DNA from: an uncultured Streptococcus sp.
GTDB lineage: Bacteria > Bacillota > Bacilli > Lactobacillales > Streptococcaceae
NCBI GenBank assembly: GCA_934229725.1
Contig: CAKQDX010000001.1
Span: 186,001-250,000, forward strand
Direction: 5' to 3'
DNA: 64,000 bases
A program made the translations under genes and the position numbers. The notes under the pieces were generated by a model. That model was given only the letters and a program-made list of their open reading frames with translations, was not told where the DNA came from and ran no database searches. This document shows positions 26,473 to 35,226 of the stretch, in pieces. Each line of letters begins with the position of its first letter. Position 1 is the first letter of the stretch.

Positions 26473-27759
26473 TTAGTTAGACAAAACTTTCAATGTGTTA
26501 ACAACAGTGAAGTCTTCTGCTGCTTCAAGTTTCTCAGTAACCGCTTGGAGTTGTGTCTTAGACATAGCATGTGTAATCACAACGATACGAGCTGTTGTGC
26601 CATTTGCTTTTTGTTGCAAGACTTGTTCAAATGAAATATCTTCTGAGTTGAAGATTTGAGACAAGTGAAGGATTTTTCCTTTTTCGTCTGGCGTATCAAG
26701 GGCAAAGTAATAGTTGCTCTTAACGTCCGCTGGATTAGCCAACGGCAAGTCACGACGGAACTCGTTGAATGGTTTCCCAACATTGCCATCTGAAAGACGA
26801 CGAGCAATACGGATAATGTCTGCCAAAACAGATGTTGCTGTTGGTTTTTGACCAGCACCTGGACCGTAGTACATTGATTCACCGATACCGATAGATTCAA
26901 CAAAGACTGCATTCATAACATCGTTGACACTAGCAAGTGGGTGATTTTTTGGCAAGAATGTTGGTGATACTTCTGCTGAAATCCCTGATTCTACTTCACG
27001 CACATCACCAACCAATTTGATGACATAACCCAATTCTTGAGCGACAGCTACATCATCAGTAGAGATGTTCGTAATTCCCTTGTGAGACACATCGTCAAAA
27101 TCAATTGTAGCACCAAAACCAAATTGGCTAAGGATAACTGCCTTATAAGCGGCATCAATACCTTCAACGTCGTTGGTTGGATCACTTTCAGCATAACCAA
27201 GTTCTTGAGCAGTCTTGAGGGCATCTTCGTATGACCAACCTTCGTCAACCATCTTAGTCATCATAAAGTTAGATGTTCCGTTGAGCACACCAAGGATACG
27301 GGTCACCTTGTCAGACGTCAAAGAGTTAGCCAAAGTACGCAAAATTGGAATACCTCCGGCAACGGCAGCTTCGTAGTAGAAAGCCACACCCTTATCTTGA
27401 GCAAGGGTAATCAACTCTTTTCCATGAGTCGCAATCAAGTCTTTATTGGCAGAAACAACGTTTTTACCAGCTTCGAGCGCTTTAGTGATGAAGGTGCGAG
27501 CTGGCTCGATACGTCCCATCAATTCGACCACGATTTGAATGTCATCGTCGTTAAGGATTTCGTCAACATTTGTGACAAAATTGTAGTCGTTACCAGCAGC
27601 AAGAAGTCGATTTTTTTCCTCGTCATCTTTGACCAAAACTTTTGCAATTTCAAGCTGGTCACGTGAAGCTGCAAGAACCTTTTCACCATTTTCCTGCAAG
27701 AGGAAAGGAATACCACTAGCTACTGTACCAAAGCCAAGTAATCCAATTTTAATAGACAT
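26473..27759 (-). CDS. hom: Homoserine dehydrogenase
   Basis: Reduces aspartate semialdehyde to homoserine with NAD(P)H, the branch point to threonine and methionine. The 428-residue protein has the N-terminal Rossmann motif GLLGFGTVASG, the dehydrogenase core (SANKDLIATHG, EAAVAGGIPILRTLANSL, GVLNGTSNFMMTKM), and a C-terminal ACT domain from about residue 350 for allosteric control, probably by threonine. It is the first gene of hom-thrB-rarD. The start ATG follows TTTAAGGAGAAATCGTAA. Confidence 0.97.
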   Translation of the reverse strand: MSIKIGLLGFGTVASGIPFLLQENGEKVLAASRDQLEIAKVLVKDDEEKNRLLAAGNDYNFVTNVDEILNDDDIQIVVELMGRIEPARTFITKALEAGKNVVSANKDLIATHGKELITLAQDKGVAFYYEAAVAGGIPILRTLANSLTSDKVTRILGVLNGTSNFMMTKMVDEGWSYEDALKTAQELGYAESDPTNDVEGIDAAYKAVILSQFGFGATIDFDDVSHKGITNISTDDVAVAQELGYVIKLVGDVREVESGISAEVSPTFLPKNHPLASVNDVMNAVFVESIGIGESMYYGPGAGQKPTATSVLADIIRIARRLSDGNVGKPFNEFRRDLPLANPADVKSNYYFALDTPDEKGKILHLSQIFNSEDISFEQVLQQKANGTTARIVVITHAMSKTQLQAVTEKLEAAEDFTVVNTLKVLSN

Positions 27760-27793
27760 TTACGATTTCTCCTTAAAAACATACATTTTTTTA

Positions 27794-27822
27794 ATTGTAC
27801 CATATTTCTATCGGAATTGACA
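27794..27822 (-). promoter_or_regulatory. Probable hom promoter
   Basis: Minus-strand -35-like TGTCAA (27817-27822), 17 bp, TACAAT (27794-27799) with an upstream TGG. About 35 bp before the hom ATG. Confidence 0.55.
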
Positions 27823-27830
27823 GAATATTG

Positions 27831-27849
27831 TTGCCATTTAAGGTGGCAA
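27831..27849. promoter_or_regulatory. Palindrome in the hom / deacetylase divergent region
   Basis: TTGCCA-N7-TGGCAA, a perfect inverted repeat directly upstream of the hom -35 and within the divergent promoter region of the plus-strand deacetylase gene. The position suits an operator for a dimeric regulator. The regulator is unknown. Confidence 0.4.
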
Positions 27850-27932
27850 GTGTCCTTTTTTACTGAAAATTCTGTGCAATTCCACCTTATTTTTGTTAAA
27901 ATAATAGTTAGACCTATTTGAAAGGGGATACA

Positions 27933-28811
27933 ATGACTTCTCAAGCGCAAAAATCAACCAAACCTAAACGAAAGAAGATGAATTTTCTTCTACTTGTCAT
28001 AAATCTGGTACTTCTTGGTATCTTGGCCGTTTTTATGTTAAACCGTCCAAACCAGTCGAAAACCAATCAAAAACAAGCCCAGACGAGTCAGTCTAAGAGT
28101 ACAGCCAATTGGAAGACCTATAACGATCCTGTTCAAATTCCTATCCTCATGTACCATGCTGTTCACGTTATGGATCCATCTGAGGCCTCTAACGCCAACC
28201 TCATTGTTGCTCCGGACAATTTTGAAGCACAAATAAAGGCCATGGTAGATGCGGGTTACTATTTCTTAACTCCCGAAGAAGCCTACAAGGCCTTGACTGA
28301 AAATGCTCTACCTGCTAAGAAGGTTGTCTGGCTGACCTTTGACGATGGTAATGAAGACTTCTATACGATTGCCTATCCTATTCTCAAAAAATACAAGGCT
28401 AAGGCAACCAACAATGTCATCACTGGCTTTGTCAAGAAAGGAAATGCCGGAAATCTGACCGTCAAACAGATGAAAGAAATGATGGCACACGGCATGAGCT
28501 TCCAGTCTCATACGGTTAACCACCCTGATTTGTCTGCTACTGACAAGGTGACGCAAAAGGCTGAATTAACGGATTCTATTGACTTTCTTGAGGATAAACT
28601 CAATACCAAGGTTAATACTATTGCCTATCCGTCAGGTCGCTACAACCAAACGACGTTGGACTTGGCTAAGAAAACTTACAAGTTAGGACTAACTACCAAC
28701 GAAGGACTGGCTAGTGCTAAGGATGGTCTCCTCTCGCTTAATCGTGTCCGCATCCTACCAACAACAACCTCTAAAGGACTTCTCAGCGAGATTGCTACTG
28801 ACAATAAGTAA
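27933..28811 (+). CDS. Membrane-anchored polysaccharide deacetylase (NodB family)
   Basis: 292 residues from the ATG at 27933, preceded by AAAGGGG; the upstream in-frame TTG is not needed. A signal anchor at residues 17-36 (NFLLLVINLVLLGILAVFML) is followed by a Lys/Gln/Ser linker. The NodB homology domain has TFDDG (135-139, first metal-binding Asp) and HTVNH (193-197, the two metal-binding His). The segment PILMYHAV and the FEAQIKAMVDAGYYFLT pattern are closer to the poly-GlcNAc deacetylase branch (IcaB/PgaB-like) than to peptidoglycan deacetylase PgdA, but the substrate is not provable here. It acts outside the membrane. It is divergent from hom and ends at a bidirectional terminator. Confidence 0.9.
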   Translation: MTSQAQKSTKPKRKKMNFLLLVINLVLLGILAVFMLNRPNQSKTNQKQAQTSQSKSTANWKTYNDPVQIPILMYHAVHVMDPSEASNANLIVAPDNFEAQIKAMVDAGYYFLTPEEAYKALTENALPAKKVVWLTFDDGNEDFYTIAYPILKKYKAKATNNVITGFVKKGNAGNLTVKQMKEMMAHGMSFQSHTVNHPDLSATDKVTQKAELTDSIDFLEDKLNTKVNTIAYPSGRYNQTTLDLAKKTYKLGLTTNEGLASAKDGLLSLNRVRILPTTTSKGLLSEIATDNK

Positions 28812-28814
28812 AAG

Positions 28815-28846
28815 AAATCACTTGATTAACCGTCAAGTGATTTTTC
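28815..28846. terminator. Bidirectional terminator between deacetylase and argD
   Basis: Perfect 11-bp arms AAATCACTTGA / TCAAGTGATTT with a seven-base loop and T runs on both strands, placed between two convergent genes. Confidence 0.9.
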
Positions 28847-28852
28847 TATTGT

Positions 28853-29983
28853 CTACTCAAATATTTCTGATAGGATGGTCACACCTTTTTCGATTTCAGC
28901 ATCCGTCAAAGTGATAGGTGGCAAAAGACGAATCACGTTTGTCCCTGCAGTTAAGACAATCAAGCCCTTGTCTCTGGCCGCTTGAACCAATTCTCCTAGA
29001 TTGCCAGTAGTCTCGATCCCAATCATATAACCCAAGCCACGGACAGTGGTAACTGTCTCTTTATCAGATAAAGCTACCTGCAATTTTGCTTGTAGCTTGT
29101 TTCCATTTTCAAGAGCAGTGTCAAGAAAACCGGGTGCTAACATAACTTCAAGCGTGGCTTTGGCAGCCGCCATAGCCAGTTTATTGCCTCCAAAGGTAGA
29201 GCCGTGACTTCCGTAAGAGAAGGCTTCTCCAAGAGCTGACTTAGCAAGCATGGCACCAACTGGCACCCCATTTGCCAAACCTTTAGCTAGGGTAAAGATA
29301 TCTGGTTCAATATCGTAGTGTTCATAAGCATAAAGCTTACCAGTACGACCGATTCCTGTCTGAACCTCATCTACGATGAGATAAATACCCGTTTCCTTAC
29401 AAAAGTCAGACAAGGCCTTAACAAAGTCCTTATCCGCAGGCTGCACACCTGATTCCCCTTGGACCAACTCCAGCATAATGGCCGCCGTTTTTTCATTGGC
29501 TAGGGCCTTAACACTGTCTATGTCATTGAAAATAGCATAGCTAAAGTGGGGCACACCTTCACCAAAACCCTTTTTAATTTTATCCTGACCAGTGGCAGAC
29601 ATGGAGCCGAAGGTCCGACCATGGAAGGAATTTTGGAAGGTAATGATTTCTTGTTTGCCCGAAGCCTTACGGGCGATTTTAATGGCTGCCTCATTGGCCT
29701 CTGCACCACTGTTACAGAAAAAGGCCAGATAGTCCTTGTCACCAGTTAAAAGACCGGCAACATCTTCTTGCAACTGATTGTGATAGAGATTAGGCTGGTG
29801 CAAAATCTTGCCCACCTGCTCTGTTAAAGCCTGATTGACATGAGGATGATAGCCAAGATTGGTTACCCCGATACCAGATGAAAAATCCAAATAGGTCTTG
29901 CCAGTCGTATCTGTCAGGTAATTACCATGTGCCGAAGCAAAATCAATCGCTGCCCGTTTATAATTTGAAAATAGTTTTGTCAT
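28853..29983 (-). CDS. argD: Acetylornithine aminotransferase
   Basis: A PLP enzyme of arginine synthesis that converts N-acetylglutamate semialdehyde to N-acetylornithine with glutamate. The 376-residue class III aminotransferase has FCNSGAEANEAAIKIAR, SFHGRTFGSMSATGQ, LIVDEVQTGIGRTG and the PLP lysine in TLAKGLANGVPVGAM. Its position as the last gene of argC-J-B-D, 3 bp after argB, supports this over ornithine aminotransferase. Confidence 0.95.
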   Translation of the reverse strand: MTKLFSNYKRAAIDFASAHGNYLTDTTGKTYLDFSSGIGVTNLGYHPHVNQALTEQVGKILHQPNLYHNQLQEDVAGLLTGDKDYLAFFCNSGAEANEAAIKIARKASGKQEIITFQNSFHGRTFGSMSATGQDKIKKGFGEGVPHFSYAIFNDIDSVKALANEKTAAIMLELVQGESGVQPADKDFVKALSDFCKETGIYLIVDEVQTGIGRTGKLYAYEHYDIEPDIFTLAKGLANGVPVGAMLAKSALGEAFSYGSHGSTFGGNKLAMAAAKATLEVMLAPGFLDTALENGNKLQAKLQVALSDKETVTTVRGLGYMIGIETTGNLGELVQAARDKGLIVLTAGTNVIRLLPPITLTDAEIEKGVTILSEIFE

Positions 29984-29986
29984 CGT

Positions 29987-30724
29987 TTACTCCTTGATTA
30001 TGGTACCATCTGTCAGGTTATCACCAATAATGACCTGCTCAACACCAGATTCAACTGTCTGAACAGCACTTTGAATTTTAGGAATCATGCCTCCAGTTAT
30101 CACACCTGAATCTATTTTTTTCTGAACGTCCACAAGATTCAGATGCTCCAAAACCTGTCCATTCTCTAAAACACCCTTGACATCTGTCATAAGAATAAGC
30201 TTTTTAGCACCTAAACTAATAGCCACCGCCCTTGCAAGGTAATCCGCATTGATATTGAGCAAATCGCCCTGCTCACTGTAACCCAAGCTAGGAATCAAAG
30301 GAAGCTTGCCTTGAGCAAGAAGGGCTACTAGGGTCTGATTAGTGATATGGCTGACCTCACCCACAAAGCCATAAGTCTCTTGTTCTAAGAAATCAGCATG
30401 GACAAGGTCTGGAAGCTCATCTATGACCTGATAGGCTGGCAAACCTGCCTGTCTCAACTGACCTGCTAAATTTCCCCCGACTATGTCAACCAAGGCTTCT
30501 TTGATTAAGGCCATATCTGACTGACCCGTCACACGCAGACCATTGATCTTGTGAATTGGAATATGATTCTCCTCCATCAGCTGATTAATAGCAAAACCGC
30601 CCCCATGGACGATAACAACTTTCTGACCAGCCTGCTGCCATTCTGACAGTTTAGTCAGTATCTCAGGAGTTAGCTGTTTACTGGCTACTCCACCAATCTT
30701 AATTACAATATATTCAGTAGTCAT
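29987..30724 (-). CDS. argB: Acetylglutamate kinase
   Basis: Phosphorylates N-acetylglutamate, the second step of arginine synthesis. The 245-residue amino-acid kinase has the N-terminal KIGG motif, the VIVHGGGFAINQLM nucleotide/substrate loop near residue 37-50, and NINADYLARAVAISLGAKKLILMTDVKGVL. Third gene of argCJBD. The length suits the arginine-insensitive short form; the N-terminal helix linked to hexamer formation and feedback inhibition is not visible. Confidence 0.95.
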   Translation of the reverse strand: MTTEYIVIKIGGVASKQLTPEILTKLSEWQQAGQKVVIVHGGGFAINQLMEENHIPIHKINGLRVTGQSDMALIKEALVDIVGGNLAGQLRQAGLPAYQVIDELPDLVHADFLEQETYGFVGEVSHITNQTLVALLAQGKLPLIPSLGYSEQGDLLNINADYLARAVAISLGAKKLILMTDVKGVLENGQVLEHLNLVDVQKKIDSGVITGGMIPKIQSAVQTVESGVEQVIIGDNLTDGTIIKE

Positions 30725-30750
30725 CAGTTAACTCCTTTTCCTTAGACAGT

Positions 30751-31944
30751 CTATGTATGATAGAGGGCATTAATCTTAACGTAATCGTAGGAAAGATCAC
30801 AACCCCATGCGGTTCCTTTTTCATGTCCAGCATGAAGATCTACCGTAATGGTGACTTCATCGACATGCATGATGTCTTTCATTTCCTCATCATCAAAGGC
30901 AACAGGACTAGAAGCCAGCATGACTGGCAGTCCGCCAATCATAATATCTACATTATCCACAGGCACATCCACACCAGCATAGCCAACAGCGGCTAAAATA
31001 CGTCCCCAGTTAGGATCCTCACCAAAGATGGCTGTTTTGACCAGACTTGAACCGACAACAGATTTTGCCATCATACGGGCATCAAGAGCATTCGGAGCAT
31101 TAACCACATCAACTTGGATAAGTTTATTGGCACCTTCGCCATCCTTGGCAATTTTCTTAGCCAGTTCTTGCATCACGAAATTCAGCATTTTCGAAAATTT
31201 ATCGAACTCGGGTGTATCAGGCAGAATCTCTTCGTTGAGCGTGCAACCATTTGACATGACAAGCACCATATCATTAGTCGAAGTATCTCCGTCAACTGTA
31301 ATCTGATTAAAGGTCTTTTCCACATTTTGGCTCAAGGCTAATTGGAGAGTCTCGCTGGAAATATTGGCATCACAGGTAATAAAACCAAGCATGGTCGCCA
31401 TATTAGGGTGAATCATACCTGAGCCCTTAGCAACACCAGCCATAGTGACCACATCACGTCCAAAGGTCTCCGTCACAGCAATAGTCTTAGTTGCTGTATC
31501 AGTCGTCAAAATTGCCTTGGCGAAATCATCCGCATTCCCATTAACCACTATCTTGGAAAGACCATTTTTCAAAGTATCCATTGGTAGCAACTCACCGATA
31601 ATCCCTGTAGAAGCCACACCAATCATATCAGATTCAACACCTAGCTTTTCAGCTGTCCACTCCTGCATGGTGTAAGCATCCTCCAATCCTTGAGTCCCTG
31701 TACAAGAATTAGCCACACCTGAGTTAACAACAATAGCCTTCATTTTCCCAGCCTTTTTAACTGAGGTCTTGGTCACAATCAAAGGAGCTGCAATAACCTT
31801 ATTGGTTGTGTAAACACCTGCCACACTGGCTGGCTTTTCAGATACAATCCAACCAAAATCCATTTTTCTCTTTTTAAATCCTGCATGTAGCCCATCCGCT
31901 GAAAAACCAAGCGGACTAGCAATCGTTCCATCTATGACTTTCAT
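30751..31944 (-). CDS. argJ: Bifunctional ornithine acetyltransferase / N-acetylglutamate synthase
   Basis: Recycles the acetyl group from acetylornithine to glutamate. The 397-residue precursor is self-cleaved before the conserved threonine in GSGMIHPNMATMLGF, giving two chains. GVYTTNKVIAAPL and TVDGDTSTNDMVLVMSNG are also typical. Whether it also makes acetylglutamate from acetyl-CoA cannot be told from the sequence; no argA gene is seen here. Second gene of argCJBD, 28 bp after argC. Confidence 0.95.
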   Translation of the reverse strand: MKVIDGTIASPLGFSADGLHAGFKKRKMDFGWIVSEKPASVAGVYTTNKVIAAPLIVTKTSVKKAGKMKAIVVNSGVANSCTGTQGLEDAYTMQEWTAEKLGVESDMIGVASTGIIGELLPMDTLKNGLSKIVVNGNADDFAKAILTTDTATKTIAVTETFGRDVVTMAGVAKGSGMIHPNMATMLGFITCDANISSETLQLALSQNVEKTFNQITVDGDTSTNDMVLVMSNGCTLNEEILPDTPEFDKFSKMLNFVMQELAKKIAKDGEGANKLIQVDVVNAPNALDARMMAKSVVGSSLVKTAIFGEDPNWGRILAAVGYAGVDVPVDNVDIMIGGLPVMLASSPVAFDDEEMKDIMHVDEVTITVDLHAGHEKGTAWGCDLSYDYVKINALYHT

Positions 31945-31972
31945 ATTTTTTCTCCTATTTCTGTTCTTATCG

Positions 31973-32995
31973 CTACAAGTATGACGGTGTCAGAAGCAAA
32001 CCTTCTGTCTCATCCCACCCCTGCATGAGGTTGAGATTTTGAACCGCTTGGCCAGCAGCCCCCTTGATCAAATTATCAATCACTGAAATAACCGTCAGAA
32101 CATTGGTTTTTTCATTATAGGCAAAGCCGATGTCTGTAAAATTCGATCCAATGACATTATGGAGCTCTGGTAAATTATCTTGCACACGTACAAAAGGTTT
32201 ATCATCATAAGCTTTTGAAAAGGCTGAAGCCACATCAGAAACAGCTACGTCCTTCTTCAATTTGCAATAAACAGTAGCCATAATCCCACGATTAACCGGT
32301 AAAAGCGACGTTGAAAACTGAATCTCCGGCATATCAACATCAAAAGTCTGCAAAGTTTGGACAATCTCTGGAATATGCTGATGATGATTGAGCTTATAAG
32401 TCACATAATTATCGTGAACATTGACAAAGTGGCTAGACTCACTCAGCGCCTTACCAGCACCAGTCAAACCAGACTTAGCATCCACGATGACGCTATCTGT
32501 CTCAATCAGACCAGCAGCAACCAAAGGAATCAAGGCCAACTCTGTCGCCGTCGCATAACATCCAGGATTGGCAATAAATTTTTTATCCTTTACATCTGTA
32601 TATTCTGGCAATGCATATGTAAATTTATTCAAAACTATTTCCTTGGCAGGTGATTTTTTATACCATTTTTCATAAATGGAAGCCGGCAAGCGGTGATCTC
32701 CAGATAAATCAATAATAGGAAAGCCAGTCTGAACAAATTCTTCTGCCAATGAACTAGCAACTCCAGAAGGTGTGGCAAAGAAGACTAAGTCTGCCTTTTC
32801 CATAATCTTTTGGGCATCGAAAGCTTCTATTTCTAAATCACAAACACCTGTCAAATAGGGATACACTTCAGACAATCGTCGGCCTACTTCCTTGGTTGCG
32901 TGAATAGAAACAAGTTCTGCTTTTTTATGATTATTCAAAATTTTAACTAACTCTAAACCACTATAACCAGTGATACCAACGATTGAAATTTTCAT
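31973..32995 (-). CDS. argC: N-acetyl-gamma-glutamyl-phosphate reductase
   Basis: Reduces N-acetylglutamyl phosphate to the semialdehyde with NADPH. The 340-residue protein has the N-terminal nucleotide loop GITGYSGLELVK, the catalytic cysteine in NPGCYATATELAL near residue 144, and SGLTGAGKALSE. It is the first gene of argCJBD. The promoter carries ARG-box sequences, so ArgR-type repression by arginine is likely. The ATG follows AAAAGGAGTGCATAA. Confidence 0.96.
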   Translation of the reverse strand: MKISIVGITGYSGLELVKILNNHKKAELVSIHATKEVGRRLSEVYPYLTGVCDLEIEAFDAQKIMEKADLVFFATPSGVASSLAEEFVQTGFPIIDLSGDHRLPASIYEKWYKKSPAKEIVLNKFTYALPEYTDVKDKKFIANPGCYATATELALIPLVAAGLIETDSVIVDAKSGLTGAGKALSESSHFVNVHDNYVTYKLNHHQHIPEIVQTLQTFDVDMPEIQFSTSLLPVNRGIMATVYCKLKKDVAVSDVASAFSKAYDDKPFVRVQDNLPELHNVIGSNFTDIGFAYNEKTNVLTVISVIDNLIKGAAGQAVQNLNLMQGWDETEGLLLTPSYL

Positions 32996-33006
32996 TTATG
33001 CACTCC

Positions 33007-33055
33007 TTTTGAATAAATATGTGATTAGTTTATTGTATTTTTATTCATTTGTCAA
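33007..33055 (-). promoter_or_regulatory. argC promoter with ARG boxes
   Basis: Minus-strand consensus -35 TTGACA (33050-33055), 17-bp spacer, -10 TAAACT (33027-33032). An ARG-box-like AATGAATAAAAATACAAT lies across the spacer, and a second TATTTATTCA half-site lies just downstream of the -10. Both are placed to let an ArgR hexamer block RNA polymerase. Confidence 0.75.
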
Positions 33056-33078
33056 GAGAAAATTGCAAAAATATGAAA

Positions 33079-33112
33079 AAACAAGCAGTATTTTCCAACT
33101 ACTTGTTTCATA
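33079..33112 (-). terminator. Terminator of the aminotransferase / amidase pair
   Basis: Hairpin AAACAAGTAGT / ACTGCTTGTTT followed by TTT on the minus strand, about 12 bp after the aminotransferase stop. Confidence 0.82.
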
Positions 33113-33120
33113 AATGCCAT

Positions 33121-34302
33121 TTAATGATCAAATAAATGCAAATCTGCAATACGATTGACGGCCTCGACAAGACGTTCAGGAGCCACTAGCAATCCGATAC
33201 GAACATATCCATCACCCGCTGGTCCAAATCCTTTGCCTGGTGCCACAGCAACATGAACCTTCTCAAGCAAAAGATCTGCAAAACTTTCACTGGTATAGCC
33301 CTCAGGTACAGGCATCCAAGCATAGAAGGAACCTTTAGATGGAAAGGCTTGCCAGCCAATCTTAGCAGCTGCTTGGGTAAAAGCATCTCGACGGCTATCA
33401 TAAACGGCATTTAGTTGGGCCACGGCCTCTTCAGATTTAGGATCTAAGAGAGCAGCAATCCCAGCATCCTGCAAAGCGGGAAAAATTCCCACAAAGAGAT
33501 GGTCCTGAATGAGGTTTAGAGCTTCAATCATCTGGTCATTTCCAGCCGCAAAGGCCAAGCGCCAACCTGCCATATTAAAGGTTTTCGAGAAGGTATAAAA
33601 CTCAATTCCCACATCCTTAGCACCGGGTACCGATAAAAAGCTAGGATTTTCATAACCCTGATAACCCAAAGCCCCGTAGGCCAAATCACTCACCACTCCT
33701 ACCTCGTAGGTCTTAGCCCAAGCAACCAATTTTTCATAAAAGTCCATTGTCGCGACAGCCCCCGTAGGATTATTAGGGTAATTGATATAGATAAACTTAG
33801 CACGGCGAGCCGTCTCCTCAGGAATAGCTTCCAAATCTGGCAAAAAATCATTTTCAGCCGTCAAAGGAAAGGTCTCATAGGTTACACGGCCCAGACTCAC
33901 TCCCGACAAGTAATCAGGGTAACCTGGATCAGGCAAGAGCAGAAGGTCACCAGGATTCATCAAGGCTAAAGGCAATTCTACAAGACCAATCTTAGCCCCA
34001 CCTGTGACACAAATCTCACGCTCCGCATCCAAATCCACCCCATAATGTTTCTTGTAAAAACTTGTAGCTGCTTCCTTGAAGGGACGATTGCTACGAAACT
34101 GTGAATACTTGTGACTAGCTGGATTATGGGCTGAGGTACATAAGGCCTCAACAATATGGTCATAAGTCGGCTGGTCTGGATTTCCCTGGCCAAGGTTGAT
34201 CACATCTACGCCTTCAGCTACCTTGGCATTCACCTTAGCCACCAAGCCTGCAAAAAACTGTTTTGGCAATTCTTTCAATAAATCAGATTCTTCAAATAAC
34301 AT
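33121..34302 (-). CDS. PLP-dependent class I/II aminotransferase (MtnE-like)
   Basis: 393 residues from the ATG at 34302, preceded by AAGGAGTGTTT; a GTG two codons earlier is less likely. It is a fold-type I aminotransferase: INLGQGNPDQPT near the N-terminus, YPNNPTGAVA, SDLAYGALGYQG, and the PLP lysine in FYTFSKTFNMAGWRLAFAAGN. The gene lies 9 bp after an omega-amidase-like gene. The same pairing of a transaminase with an omega-amidase is known in methionine salvage (Bacillus ykrV-ykrU = mtnE-mtnU), where glutamine is the amino donor and the amidase removes the product. That role is inference from the pair. Confidence 0.88.
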   Translation of the reverse strand: MLFEESDLLKELPKQFFAGLVAKVNAKVAEGVDVINLGQGNPDQPTYDHIVEALCTSAHNPASHKYSQFRSNRPFKEAATSFYKKHYGVDLDAEREICVTGGAKIGLVELPLALMNPGDLLLLPDPGYPDYLSGVSLGRVTYETFPLTAENDFLPDLEAIPEETARRAKFIYINYPNNPTGAVATMDFYEKLVAWAKTYEVGVVSDLAYGALGYQGYENPSFLSVPGAKDVGIEFYTFSKTFNMAGWRLAFAAGNDQMIEALNLIQDHLFVGIFPALQDAGIAALLDPKSEEAVAQLNAVYDSRRDAFTQAAAKIGWQAFPSKGSFYAWMPVPEGYTSESFADLLLEKVHVAVAPGKGFGPAGDGYVRIGLLVAPERLVEAVNRIADLHLFDH

Positions 34303-34311
34303 AAACACTCC

Positions 34312-35094
34312 TTAATGATACAAGTCTGTGCGACGGTCCTCAAAAACGGGAATTTGACCTCGAACTTGGTCCACCTCTTCAAGATTAATATCAGCCGTAA
34401 AAACGCCCTCCTCATGTTCCTTGGCCTGCAAGACTACATTTCCCAGAGGATCTATAATCATGGAATGTCCCGAAAAGACATCGTCTGGTCCTGCCCCGAC
34501 ACGATTTACGGCTACCACAAAGGCTTGATTTTCAACTGCACGTGCCTTTAACAAAATCTCCCATTGCTGCACACGAGGCTCAGGCCACTGCGCTACTACA
34601 AAAAGCACCTTGGCCCCTTGCGCCATCTGTGTTCGCACCCATTCAGGAAAACGAATATCATAACAAATGACACTAGCAGCTGTCACACCATCAAGCTCAA
34701 AAACAGACTCCGCAGCCCCAGCAGACATATACTGGTCCTCCGCCATAAGTCCAAAGAGATGGACCTTACTGTAGCTATTGATTAAGTCCCCAGACTTATT
34801 GTAGACATAGGTTGTATTGTAGAATTTGCCATCTTGCTCAATGGCAACAGACCCTCCGAGAATAGCCACAGCATGTTCTCTGGCAAAATGAGACAAGAGA
34901 GCTTGAGAAGCCAAGCCTTCCTTATCCGCAATACCGTCAAGTTCATCTAAAGCATAGCCTGTATTCCACATTTCAGGAAGCACAATGACATCGGGATTAG
35001 CAACAAGCGCTTTTTCCAACATCTCTTTCACGTGTTTTACATTTTCAGCAGGCTGTCCGTGAGCAACATCCATCTGTACCAATGCGATTTTCAT
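34312..35094 (-). CDS. Carbon-nitrogen hydrolase, omega-amidase-like
   Basis: A nitrilase-superfamily enzyme of 260 residues. The Glu-Lys-Cys triad is visible: E41 in VLPEMWNTGY, K110 in YSKVHLFG, and C144 in ASVICYDIRFPE. The MWNTGY and YDIRFPEWVR variants fit the branch that contains MtnU and omega-amidase. It probably hydrolyses alpha-ketoglutaramate or a close analogue left by the neighbouring glutamine transaminase (inference). It is translated from the ATG at 35094 after AATCGAGGTTACT. First gene of a two-gene unit. Confidence 0.88.
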   Translation of the reverse strand: MKIALVQMDVAHGQPAENVKHVKEMLEKALVANPDVIVLPEMWNTGYALDELDGIADKEGLASQALLSHFAREHAVAILGGSVAIEQDGKFYNTTYVYNKSGDLINSYSKVHLFGLMAEDQYMSAGAAESVFELDGVTAASVICYDIRFPEWVRTQMAQGAKVLFVVAQWPEPRVQQWEILLKARAVENQAFVVAVNRVGAGPDDVFSGHSMIIDPLGNVVLQAKEHEEGVFTADINLEEVDQVRGQIPVFEDRRTDLYH

Positions 35095-35184
35095 AGTAAC
35101 CTCGATTCTATATTAACCATTATAGCACTCCAAAAGACATCACAAAAATTGAAAAATTCAATCTCCTGATAAAGAGAGGCTATC

Positions 35185-35212
35185 AAAAAAGGCTGGACAC
35201 ATTGTCCAACCT
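35185..35212 (-). terminator. Terminator of the VanY-SH3 surface protein gene
   Basis: Hairpin AGGTTGGAC-AATGT-GTCCAGCCT followed by TTTTTT on the minus strand, 15 bp after the stop. Confidence 0.88.
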
Positions 35213-35226
35213 GATTCTTTGTCTCA

